Assembly (NCBI GenBank): GCA_023432305.1
Contig: JAEYUT010000122.1
Span: 1 to 7,135 of the forward strand
DNA: 7,135 nucleotides
Origin: Actinomycetes bacterium
Lineage (GTDB): Bacteria; Actinomycetota; Actinomycetes; Actinomycetales; Microbacteriaceae
Direction of reading: 5' to 3'
Below the pieces are notes generated by a model, which ran no database searches, was not told where the DNA came from, and worked only from the letters and a program-made list of their open reading frames with translations. A program made the position numbers and the translations under genes. Shown here one piece after another: positions 1 to 5,714 of this stretch; within the stretch, counting starts at the first letter, position 1; every line of letters starts with the position of its first letter.

Positions 1-134
1 ACGCCGGCTGGACTGCGGTGCGGGAGCCGAAGGAGTATCCGCGGTTCTCGGGCGACTACTACGCCTCGTTCGTGGAGGACGCCGACGGCATCCGCCTCGA
101 GTTCATGAACAACGCCGCGGAGAGCGACGCGTGA
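1..134 (+). CDS. VOC (glyoxalase/bleomycin-resistance fold) protein, C-terminal end only
   Basis: Only the last 43 codons lie in the window, read in the frame beginning at base 3 and ending at TGA 132-134. The visible part includes YPRFSGDYYASFVEDADGIR followed by LEFMN. This tyrosine/aspartate-rich stretch and its closing GIRLEF strand are typical of the last beta strands of vicinal-oxygen-chelate proteins; the Glu in LEF is at the usual place of the last metal ligand of this fold. Family members include glyoxalase I, extradiol dioxygenases and drug-binding proteins, and the fragment does not say which. The stop codon overlaps the next start as GTGA, so the downstream frame was probably co-translated with this gene. 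The 5' end is cut by the window edge, so length and start are unknown. Confidence 0.72.
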   Translation, partial: AGWTAVREPKEYPRFSGDYYASFVEDADGIRLEFMNNAAESDA

Positions 135-271
135 CCTGCGGCGCCGTGATCGCCGAGCGTCGCGGCTCGGGCATGCCGGTCGTGCTGGAGCACGGCAACG
201 GCGTCGACCACCGCGTGCTGCTCGATGTGGTTGACGCGCTCGACCCGCCCGAACTCGAGCGCCCCAACTGA
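131..271 (+). pseudogene. Truncated alpha/beta hydrolase, N-terminal remnant (46 codons)
   Basis: A GTG at 131 overlaps the stop of the VOC gene (GTGA), and a GGAG Shine-Dalgarno at 119-122 sits 8 bases upstream, so translation initiation looks intact. The product begins VTCGAVIAERRGSG, then has MPVVLEHGNGVDHRVLLDVV. The latter matches the first beta strand and oxyanion-hole HGNG loop at the start of alpha/beta hydrolases. Such enzymes normally run to 230-300 residues with a GxSxG nucleophile and a late histidine. Here the frame stops after 46 residues and the ABC-F gene begins 12 bases later, so no room remains for the catalytic core in any frame. The simplest reading is a deletion that removed most of the gene. 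A genuine small protein is possible but less likely. The family call is from recognition, not a search. Confidence 0.55.
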
Positions 272-283
272 GAGAATCGTCGG

Positions 284-1945
284 ATGACCGCAACGCTCGT
301 CGCCCACGATCTCGCGGGCGGCTACGGCCACCGCACCCTCTTCGACGGCCTCGACCTCACTGTCGCTCCCGGCGACGTCGTGGGGGTGGTGGGGGCGAAC
401 GGCGCGGGCAAGTCGACCCTGCTGCGCATCCTGGCTGGTGTCGACGAGCCTCAGCAGGGCACGGTGTCGCTCGCGCCCGCCGATGCGTTCGTCGGCTTCC
501 TCCCGCAGGAGCATGAGCGCGTGCCCGGCGAGACGGTCGTGCAGTACATCGCGCGGCGCACCGGCTGCGCATCCGCGACGGCGGAGATGGATGCGGCGGC
601 GCTCGCGCTCGGCGACCCGACGCTCGCTCCTGCGGGAATCGATCCGGCGGATGCGTACTCGACGGCCCTCGACCGCTGGCTCGCGAGCGGCGCCGCGGAT
701 CTTGAGGAGCGCATCCCCGCCGTGCTTGCGGAGCTGGGTCTCGACCTCGGGGATGACCCGGGCGCCGCCCTCATGACCGCTCTCTCAGGTGGCCAGGCTG
801 CGCGTGTGGGTCTTGCGGCGCTGCTGCTGTCGCGCTTCGACATCGTGCTGCTGGATGAGCCCACCAACGATCTCGACCTCGACGGCCTCGAACGGCTCGA
901 GACTTTCGTGCGAGGGCTGCGGGGCGGCGTCGTGCTCGTGAGCCACGACCGCGAGTTCCTGGCCCGCAGCGTCACGCGCGTACTCGAACTCGACCTCGCG
1001 CAGAATGCCCACCGCCTCTACGGGGGCGGCTATGACGCCTATCTCGAGGAGCGCGCGACGCTGCGTCGCCACGCGCGGGAGGCGTATGAGGAGTTCGCCG
1101 ACAAGAAGGCCGACCTCGTGGCGCGCGCCCGAACCCAGCGCGAATGGTCGAGCCAGGGTGTGCGCAATGCGATGCGCAAATCGCCCGACAACGACAAGAT
1201 CCGTCGCAAGGCCTCCACGGAGTCGAGCGAGAAGCAGGCGCAGAAGGTGCGCCAGATGGAGAGCCGGATCGCGCGCCTCGAGGAGGTCGAGGAGCCTCGC
1301 AGGGAGTGGGTGCTGGAGTTCGCGATCGGGCAGGCTCCGCGCTCCAGCACCGTCGTGTCGACGCTCACCTCGGCGGTCTTCCGGCAGGGGTCGTTCGCAC
1401 TCGGCCCCGTGTCCCTGCAGGTGAACGCGGGGGAGCGCATCGGCATCACCGGGCCCAACGGCGCCGGCAAGTCCACGCTGCTGCGCGGTCTCCTCGGCCA
1501 CCAGGAGCCGGATGAGGGCAGCGCGAGCCTCGGAGCGAGCGTGCAGATCGGCGAGATCGATCAGGCCCGGTCGCTGCTTGCGGGGGTCGAGCCGCTGGCC
1601 GCGGCGTTCGAGGCGCTCGTGCCGGAGTTCAGCTCGGGGGAGGTGCGCACACTGCTCGCGAAGTTCGGGCTGAGGGCGGACCACGTGAACCGTCCGTCGA
1701 ATGAGCTCTCGCCGGGGGAGCGCACGCGCGCGGCGCTTGCGCTTCTGCAGGCGCGGGGGGTCAACCTGCTCGTTCTCGACGAGCCCACGAACCACCTCGA
1801 TCTGCCTGCGATCGAGCAGCTCGAGCAGGCGCTCGAGTCGTACACGGGCACGCTGCTGCTGGTCACTCACGACCGTCGGATGCTCGCCGCGGTGAGCACG
1901 GATCGCCGCTGGCAGGTGGAGGCGGGCGTTGTGACCGAGCTGTAG
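284..1945 (+). CDS. ABC-F family ATPase (ribosome-associated, two ABC domains, no membrane domain)
   Basis: This 553-residue protein has two ATP-binding cassettes joined by a charged linker and no membrane segment, the plan of ABC-F proteins. These bind the ribosomal E site and either act as translation factors or dislodge antibiotics. Domain 1 has Walker A GANGAGKST (37-45), signature LSGGQ (167-171), Walker B with catalytic Asp191-Glu192, and the switch histidine in SHDRE (220-224). The alpha-helical linker (about 250-345) is rich in Arg, Lys and Glu and carries the tip RKSPDNDKIRRKAS, as expected for the segment that reaches the P-site tRNA. Domain 2 has GPNGAGKST (390-398), LSPGE (475-479), LDEPTNHLD (498-506) and THDR (528-531). 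All catalytic residues are present, so it should be active. Length and layout would fit a macrolide/lincosamide-type resistance factor, but housekeeping ABC-F roles cannot be excluded. The ATG at 284 follows a weak GAGAG (270-274), or it may be leaderless, since GAGAAT (272-277) sits six bases before it. It ends 8 bp from the convergent LysR-type gene. Confidence 0.93.
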   Translation: MTATLVAHDLAGGYGHRTLFDGLDLTVAPGDVVGVVGANGAGKSTLLRILAGVDEPQQGTVSLAPADAFVGFLPQEHERVPGETVVQYIARRTGCASATAEMDAAALALGDPTLAPAGIDPADAYSTALDRWLASGAADLEERIPAVLAELGLDLGDDPGAALMTALSGGQAARVGLAALLLSRFDIVLLDEPTNDLDLDGLERLETFVRGLRGGVVLVSHDREFLARSVTRVLELDLAQNAHRLYGGGYDAYLEERATLRRHAREAYEEFADKKADLVARARTQREWSSQGVRNAMRKSPDNDKIRRKASTESSEKQAQKVRQMESRIARLEEVEEPRREWVLEFAIGQAPRSSTVVSTLTSAVFRQGSFALGPVSLQVNAGERIGITGPNGAGKSTLLRGLLGHQEPDEGSASLGASVQIGEIDQARSLLAGVEPLAAAFEALVPEFSSGEVRTLLAKFGLRADHVNRPSNELSPGERTRAALALLQARGVNLLVLDEPTNHLDLPAIEQLEQALESYTGTLLLVTHDRRMLAAVSTDRRWQVEAGVVTEL

Positions 1946-1953
1946 GGGGGTGT

Positions 1954-2298
1954 TCAGCGTCCCTGGCGCTTCTTGTAGGGCTTCGGCTGGCCTTTCACGC
2001 GCGGTGCGCGGCCGACGCCCTTCGACGCCTTCGCCTTCCCGCCTGCGGGGCCCGCGGTCTTCTCCGGCTCGGGGCCGGCGGCCGCGATCATGGCCCGCGC
2101 CTCCGTGAGAAGGGCGCGTCCTGCGGGGGTGAGCTGGGAGTTCTGACCGCGGGTGATGAGCTGCTGCCCGGCTTCCGCTTCGAGCTTCTCGATCGCGGTG
2201 TAGAGGGAGGCGAGGGGGATGCCGAGCGATTGCGCGGCGCGCGGGAAGTGCAGCTCCTCGGCGACGGCGACGAACCGGCGCAGGTGCGCGATCTTCAC
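1954..2298 (-). CDS. LysR-type DNA-binding domain protein lacking the effector domain
   Basis: The 114-residue product starts with MKIAHLRRFVAVAEELHFPR and continues AAQSLGIPLASLYTAIEKLE, a clear LysR-family winged helix-turn-helix (HTH about residues 17-36, wing near RGQNSQLTPAG at 50-60). A full LysR regulator is about 300 residues with a C-terminal inducer-binding domain. Here the DNA-binding part ends near residue 73 and is followed by an Ala/Pro/Gly stretch and a basic tail (87-114) ending KPYKKRQGR. I see no missing remainder in another frame: the stop is 8 bp from the ABC-F stop, so the short form looks genuine rather than broken. The start is GTG, chosen because AGAGGGGG lies just upstream and the HTH begins at once. 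A -10 TAGCCT is at 2341-2336. Without an inducer domain it presumably binds DNA constitutively or works as a small architectural factor; this is inference. Targets are unknown; the adjacent divergent SRPBCC promoter is the obvious candidate. Confidence 0.82.
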   Translation of the reverse strand: MKIAHLRRFVAVAEELHFPRAAQSLGIPLASLYTAIEKLEAEAGQQLITRGQNSQLTPAGRALLTEARAMIAAAGPEPEKTAGPAGGKAKASKGVGRAPRVKGQPKPYKKRQGR

Positions 2299-2335
2299 GG
2301 GACCCCCTCTGCAGCCGCGGGCGCGGCACCGCTCC

Positions 2336-2341
2336 AGGCTA
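2336..2341 (-). promoter_or_regulatory. Candidate -10 box for the LysR-type gene
   Basis: On the minus strand this reads TAGCCT within TAGCCTGG, matching the actinobacterial TANNNT -10 form. It would place the transcript start near 2329 and leave about 30 bases of leader containing the GGGGG Shine-Dalgarno. I see no good -35 match at 16-18 bases upstream. Confidence 0.4.
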
Positions 2342-2374
2342 CTTGGGCGGCCTGGGCAGCTCGACAGCGGGCTC

Positions 2375-2386
2375 GTGATGTGTCAC
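2375..2386. repeat. Short inverted repeat GTGA-N4-TCAC in the divergent LysR/SRPBCC gap
   Basis: The bases GTGATGTGTCAC form two 4-bp arms around TGTG. It lies between the two divergent -10 boxes, so it is placed where a shared operator could act on both genes. It is not the CRP/GlxR site, which needs a six-base spacer. The arms are short and chance occurrence is quite possible. Confidence 0.2.
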
Positions 2387-2406
2387 CTGCCGCTGCGTTC
2401 GGCTGA

Positions 2407-2412
2407 TAGTGT
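2407..2412 (+). promoter_or_regulatory. Candidate -10 box for the SRPBCC gene
   Basis: TAGTGT fits TANNNT and would start transcription near 2419. No strong -35 is visible; TGTCAC at 2381-2386 is a poor match with a 20-base gap. The rest of the 2299-2457 gap shows no other gene or repeat that I can support. Confidence 0.35.
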
Positions 2413-2457
2413 CGCGCCGGGCCGACCGCCCGCATGAAGAGCAGCTCTGGGGGGACT

Positions 2458-2892
2458 GTGCGCACATCGCATCACATCGACGTGCCCGTGAGCGCATCCG
2501 AGGTCTTCGCCTACCTCGCGGATGTGCGCAACGAGATCCACTGGCGGGAGTCGGTCGTCGGGTCCCGCTACGTCGACGCCGACGCGCCCGCAGTGGGTGT
2601 CGAGGGCGAGACGATCGCCGAGATGGGCTCGCAGGGTGTGACGATGTGCTGGGTGATCTCGGAGTTCGAGCCCGGCGCCTACGTCGCATGGACGCTCGAC
2701 GGCGAACCATGGCGCGGTGGCGGCAGCTATCGCGTCACGCCGACGTCCGAGGGCAGCCGCGTCGAGGCGGCGCTCACCGTGCGGGTGAAGCCGCATCTGC
2801 GCGTCCTCGAGCCCGTGCTGTGGTTCGCATTCCGCAAGGGGCTGCGCGGCGACCTCGCGCGTCTCGCCGGCATCCTCACCGCGCCCCGATGA
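2458..2892 (+). CDS. SRPBCC family protein (helix-grip / polyketide cyclase-like)
   Basis: The product (144 residues from this start) opens RTSHHIDVPVSASEVFAYLA, the first strand and helix of START/polyketide-cyclase-like (SRPBCC) proteins. It ends with the long C-terminal helix LWFAFRKGLRGDLARLAGIL. The length is normal for a single-domain member. The fold makes a deep hydrophobic pocket for lipid, polyketide or other small ligands; no ligand or catalytic residue can be assigned. Two starts are possible. ATG at 2434 gives 152 residues (adding MKSSSGGT) but has no Shine-Dalgarno. GTG at 2458 has a G-run (2449-2454) just upstream, though only 3-4 bases away, and puts the first fold strand at the N-terminus; I chose it with modest confidence. 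The flavin reductase gene follows 51 bp later but has its own -10 box, so co-function is possible, not shown. It diverges from the LysR-type gene. Confidence 0.8.
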   Translation: MRTSHHIDVPVSASEVFAYLADVRNEIHWRESVVGSRYVDADAPAVGVEGETIAEMGSQGVTMCWVISEFEPGAYVAWTLDGEPWRGGGSYRVTPTSEGSRVEAALTVRVKPHLRVLEPVLWFAFRKGLRGDLARLAGILTAPR

Positions 2893-2900
2893 ACCGGGCG

Positions 2901-2906
2901 TAGCCT
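2901..2906 (+). promoter_or_regulatory. Candidate -10 box for the flavin oxidoreductase gene
   Basis: TAGCCT, within the octamer TAGCCTGG, matches TANNNT. A start near 2913 would leave a leader of about 31 bases holding the AAGGAG Shine-Dalgarno. The same octamer forms the -10 of the LysR-type gene on the other strand. No convincing -35 is seen. Confidence 0.42.
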
Positions 2907-2943
2907 GGCGCTCACTGGCACGCTCGCGTCGAAGGAGATTCGA

Positions 2944-4146
2944 ATGGCTCAGTCGTCCGCACCGGATCCGCTCGCACCCGCGCAGCTCGGCCCCGTGGCC
3001 CTGCGCAACCGCATCATCAAAGCCGCGACCTGGGAGGGTGTGGCACCTGGTGCCCTCGTCTCGGATGAGCTCATCGAGTTCCACCTCGCTCCGTCACGGG
3101 GAGGCGTGGGCATGACGACCGTGGCCTATCTCTCGGTCGCGCCGGAGGGCCGCACCGAGCGCAACCAGATCTACTGGCGCGAGGAGGCGCTCCCGGGCCT
3201 CGCTCGGCTGACGGAAGCCGTGCATGCGACCGGGGCGAAGGTCTCCGCGCAGATCGGGCACGCCGGCCCGGTGTCGGATGCGAGCTCCACCGGTCTGTTC
3301 TCGCTCGCGCCGTCGCGTCGCTTCAACCCCCTCGGGATGCGGTTCGATCGCGCGGCCACACACGATGACATCCGCCGCATCACCCGGCAGCACGCGGAGG
3401 CGGCGAAGATGGCGCGCGACGTGGGCTTCGACTGCGTCGAGATCCACCTGGGCCACAACTACTTCGCCAGTTCGTTCCTCTCACCCGGCATCAACAGGCG
3501 CCGCGACGAGTTCGGCGGCTCGCTCGCGAACCGCGCCAAGGTCGCTCGCGGCGTCGCGGAGGCGGTGCGCGAGGCCGTCGACGGCGAGATCGCCGTGATC
3601 GCGAAGCTCAACATGGAAGACGGCGTGCGCAACGGCATCCAGGTCGAGGAGTCCCTCCAGACGGCGACATGGATGGAGGAGGACGGGCACCTGGACGCCC
3701 TCGAGCTCACGGCCGGATCGAGCCTCGTGAACCCGATGTACCTGTTCAAGGGCGGGGCGCCGGTGCGCGAGTTCGCGCGGGCCCAGCACAACCCTCTGCT
3801 GCGTCTCGGCATCGGGGCGTTCGGCGGCGCCTTCCTGCACCGGTACCCTTACACTCCGCTCTACTTCCTCGAGACGGCGAAGCTGTTCCGTGCAGAGCTC
3901 TCGATGCCGATCATCCTGCTCGGCGGTGTCACCGATCGCGACGGCATGGACACCGCGATGGCGGAGGGGTTCGAGTTCGTCGCGATGGCTCGGGCGCTGC
4001 TGCGTGAGCCCGACCTCATCGAGCGCATCCGCGCGGATGCGACGACGCGGTCCCTGTGCGACCACTGCAACTGCTGCATGCCCACGATCTACACGGGCAC
4101 CCGATGCACCGAGATCCCTCTCGGAATGCCGTCGATCCCGGCGTGA
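2944..4146 (+). CDS. NADH:flavin oxidoreductase, Old Yellow Enzyme family
   Basis: This 400-residue protein is an FMN-dependent TIM-barrel ene-reductase type enzyme, probably reducing activated C=C bonds with NAD(P)H in the cytoplasm; the substrate is unknown. The N-terminus holds PAQLGPVALRNRIIKAATWE, the usual first barrel strand. Then come QIGHAGP (103-109), the paired active-site histidines in HLGHNYF (H168, H171; usually H-x-x-H or H-x-x-N), FLSPGINRRRDEFGGSLANR (178-197), which is the family's best-kept signature, and the FMN phosphate-binding GGVTDRDG (327-334) and MARALLREPDL (348-358). The end carries Cys372, 375, 377, 378 and 388. C372, C375, C378 and C388 (CX2CX2CX9C) resemble the [4Fe-4S] ligands of the 2,4-dienoyl-CoA reductase/trimethylamine dehydrogenase branch, yet the second and third domains of those enzymes are absent. 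ATG at 2944 follows AAGGAG (2932-2937) by 6 bases. The gene converges with the hydrolase at 4206. Confidence 0.92.
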   Translation: MAQSSAPDPLAPAQLGPVALRNRIIKAATWEGVAPGALVSDELIEFHLAPSRGGVGMTTVAYLSVAPEGRTERNQIYWREEALPGLARLTEAVHATGAKVSAQIGHAGPVSDASSTGLFSLAPSRRFNPLGMRFDRAATHDDIRRITRQHAEAAKMARDVGFDCVEIHLGHNYFASSFLSPGINRRRDEFGGSLANRAKVARGVAEAVREAVDGEIAVIAKLNMEDGVRNGIQVEESLQTATWMEEDGHLDALELTAGSSLVNPMYLFKGGAPVREFARAQHNPLLRLGIGAFGGAFLHRYPYTPLYFLETAKLFRAELSMPIILLGGVTDRDGMDTAMAEGFEFVAMARALLREPDLIERIRADATTRSLCDHCNCCMPTIYTGTRCTEIPLGMPSIPA

Positions 4147-4168
4147 GGTGAGCGTCCGGCCAGGAAGC

Positions 4169-4192
4169 CGCGCCCGAGCCGCAGACGGCGCG
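4169..4192. terminator. Weak hairpin between convergent genes, possible bidirectional terminator
   Basis: CGCGCC (4169-4174) pairs with GGCGCG (4187-4192) around a 12-base loop, in the 59-base gap between two convergent stop codons. There is no T-run on either side, so it would be an atypical terminator if it works at all. Confidence 0.22.
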
Positions 4193-4205
4193 AGGGCCAT
4201 CGTGG

Positions 4206-5084
4206 TCAGTCCGCTCGCGTGAGCCAGTCGAGCAGCTCGGGCCAGAATCGGGCGCCCGCAGCGCGACGGAAGAGCCCGTGGTGGCCGACGCGCTCCTGGC
4301 CGAGGTCGGCGGGACTGTACTGCCGTCGCTCGACGGGTCCGGCAGCCGCAGCGACGAGGGCGTCGATCGCGGCGGGGACCGACCATGGGTCGTCGTCGAC
4401 GCCGACCGCGAGGATCCGCGCCGTCGTCGCCTCCGCGCGGGTGCGGGCGTCGAAGCTCGGGTCGTCGTAGAAGTACGCGGGCAGTCGCGTCCAGCCGCTC
4501 CACTCGCGCAGTGCGGCAACCGGCACATCCTCGCCGAGTCCCATGCGCCTGCCCGGCACATAGCCGAGCGCCCGTCCGAGGCCGGGCCCGATCACGCCGA
4601 GGATCGCGGCGACGCGCAGGCGCTCGCTGCGCGAGGGGATCGCGCTCATCGCGGCGAGGTGGCTGGCGACGCTCGCGAACCGGGTCACCTGGTCGCCTCC
4701 CGCGCCGAGAAGGAGCGCGTGGCCTCCGAGGCTGTGGCCGACCGCGACCTGGGGCACTCCTGCGAACCGCTGCGCGGCGAGTGCTGTGGCGGTGGGGGCG
4801 TCCTCCAGCAGCCAGTCGCGCATCCGGAGGTGGCGATGAACGCGGGCGTCGGATCCCACGCCCCGGTAGTTGTAGGTGAGAGTCGCGACGCCCTGCTGCG
4901 CGGCGAATCGCGCGAAGGGGTGGTAGAAGCCCTCGGGTGTCGCAGTCGCCGGATGCACCACGAGCGACGCCCGCGGCGCCCCGCCGGGTGACCAAAGGTG
5001 ACCGCTCAGAACCCCTCCCGAGGCGACGGGGGTCTCCACGCGCTCGGGCACGAGGTCGTCAGGGGCGCTGTGATCAGTTCGCAT
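4206..5084 (-). CDS. Alpha/beta hydrolase (predicted hydrolase of the COG4757-like type)
   Basis: This 292-residue protein has the order of an alpha/beta hydrolase. An early strand reads ASLVVHPATATPEGFYHPFA (39-58), with the HPAT loop in place of the usual HG oxyanion motif. TYNYRGVGSD (70-79) follows, then the nucleophile elbow GHSLGG (116-121, Ser118). A probable acid is in VDDDPW (229-234, Asp231 or 232), and the histidine in GHHGLF (268-273, His269). The triad is complete, so it is likely active on an ester, thioester or similar small substrate that cannot be named. The NYRGxG and late GHHGLF motifs resemble uncharacterised predicted hydrolases of about 290 residues rather than lipases with signal peptides; no signal sequence or membrane segment is seen. 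It is last in a minus-strand series, 42 bp after the acyltransferase. There is no Shine-Dalgarno before the ATG, but a -10 box lies six bases upstream, suggesting its own leaderless transcript. Confidence 0.88.
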   Translation of the reverse strand: MRTDHSAPDDLVPERVETPVASGGVLSGHLWSPGGAPRASLVVHPATATPEGFYHPFARFAAQQGVATLTYNYRGVGSDARVHRHLRMRDWLLEDAPTATALAAQRFAGVPQVAVGHSLGGHALLLGAGGDQVTRFASVASHLAAMSAIPSRSERLRVAAILGVIGPGLGRALGYVPGRRMGLGEDVPVAALREWSGWTRLPAYFYDDPSFDARTRAEATTARILAVGVDDDPWSVPAAIDALVAAAAGPVERRQYSPADLGQERVGHHGLFRRAAGARFWPELLDWLTRAD

Positions 5085-5090
5085 GCGAAC
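5077..5090. promoter_or_regulatory. Perfect 14-bp palindrome over the hydrolase start codon (candidate operator)
   Basis: GTTCGCATGCGAAC reads the same on both strands and contains the hydrolase ATG (5084-5082 on the minus strand). It starts directly after the -10 box and covers the predicted transcript start, a good place for a repressor. The order GTTC-N6-GAAC is the reverse of the actinobacterial LexA box (GAAC-N4-GTTC), so this is not an SOS box. Because a leaderless RNA would begin in its middle, it would act as DNA, not as an RNA hairpin. Confidence 0.4.
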
Positions 5091-5118
5091 AATCTAGGTT
5101 CGCCGCCTGCGCGGTCAC
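5091..5118 (-). promoter_or_regulatory. Leaderless promoter of the alpha/beta hydrolase gene
   Basis: On the minus strand a -35-like GTGACC (5118-5113, four of six matches to TTGACA) is separated by 16 bases from a -10 TAGATT (5096-5091). Six bases then precede the ATG at 5084, so transcription should start at or next to the A of the start codon. No Shine-Dalgarno is present. The geometry is that of actinobacterial leaderless genes. Confidence 0.6.
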
Positions 5119-5126
5119 CTCCGCGC

Positions 5127-5708
5127 TCAGCCTTCGGCGTTCGCGCCTTCGCTCGACAGACGCGGCTCGACGCGCTTGTGCGGGTGGAAGCCCGACTTGT
5201 CGGCGTAGAACGCGCGCACCCGGTCCATGTCGGCGCGCACGTCGCCCGTGAGCTCGATCGTCTCGCCGAGTCCCGTCGTCATGGTCGTGCGGTCGACATA
5301 TCCGAGGACGACCGGCATGCCCGTCTCGCGTGCGATCCGGTAGAAGCCGGACTTCCATCCGGTGTTGCCGCCGCGCGTGCCGTCCGGGGTCACGACGAGA
5401 CAGAAGTTCTCGCCTGCCTTGATGCGCGCGACGACATCGGCGACGACGCTCGTGGGGTCCGCGCGATCCACGGGGATGCCGCCGAGACCGCGCATGATCG
5501 GCCCGCGCCACCCGGCGAAGAGGCTCTTCTTGCCGAGCCAGCGGAAGTCGATCCCGAGCTTCCACGCGATCCCGAGCATGAGCACGAAGTCCCAGTTCGA
5601 GGTGTGCGGGGCGCCGATGAGGATGCTCGCGCGCGGGGGCGCGGGTTCGGTCTTCAGCGTCCAGCGGCTGAAGGTCCAGAAGATGCGGGCCGCGAGTCGT
5701 CGGAGCAT
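5127..5708 (-). CDS. PlsC-like lysophospholipid acyltransferase family protein
   Basis: This 193-residue protein belongs to the glycerolipid acyltransferase fold, which moves an acyl chain from CoA or ACP to a lysophospholipid or related acceptor at the inner face of the membrane. The catalytic HX4D motif is HTSNWD (35-40). Motif II surroundings include FRWLGKKSLF (55-64), motif III reads GGIPVDR (76-82), PDGTR (108-112) stands where PlsC has PEGTR, and the last motif is MPVVLGYVD (131-139). All four blocks are in the right order and spacing. The protein is shorter than typical PlsC (about 240 residues) and belongs to the compact SNWDF-type group, whose natural acceptors are poorly known. Residues 8-17 (RIFWTFSRWT) could be an amphipathic membrane anchor. 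It lies 44 bp downstream of the AhpD-like gene and 42 bp upstream of the hydrolase, all on the minus strand. The ATG at 5708 has no Shine-Dalgarno; TACATT six bases upstream suggests a leaderless message. Confidence 0.87.
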   Translation of the reverse strand: MLRRLAARIFWTFSRWTLKTEPAPPRASILIGAPHTSNWDFVLMLGIAWKLGIDFRWLGKKSLFAGWRGPIMRGLGGIPVDRADPTSVVADVVARIKAGENFCLVVTPDGTRGGNTGWKSGFYRIARETGMPVVLGYVDRTTMTTGLGETIELTGDVRADMDRVRAFYADKSGFHPHKRVEPRLSSEGANAEG

Positions 5709-5714
5709 GGTGCC

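Noticed and set aside
1946..1953. Terminator between the convergent ABC-F and LysR-type genes
   Set aside because: Only 8 bases separate the stop codons, and I could find no stable hairpin with a T-run across the junction.
785..2329. A 514-codon open frame on the minus strand across the ABC-F and LysR-type genes
   Set aside because: It lies antisense to strongly recognised coding sequence, is made of Arg/Ala/His-rich low-complexity residues, and matches no fold. High GC removes stop codons in antisense frames.
2375..2386. CRP/GlxR-type site
   Set aside because: Those sites need TGTGA-N6-TCACA; the spacer here is four bases and the outer bases do not match.
3481..4995. A 504-codon open frame on the minus strand across the flavin reductase and hydrolase
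   Set aside because: It is antisense to one gene and out of frame with the other; the composition is arginine-rich and shows no motif.
5077..5090. LexA/SOS box at the hydrolase start
   Set aside because: The actinobacterial LexA site is GAAC-N4-GTTC; here the half-sites are in the opposite order with a six-base spacer.
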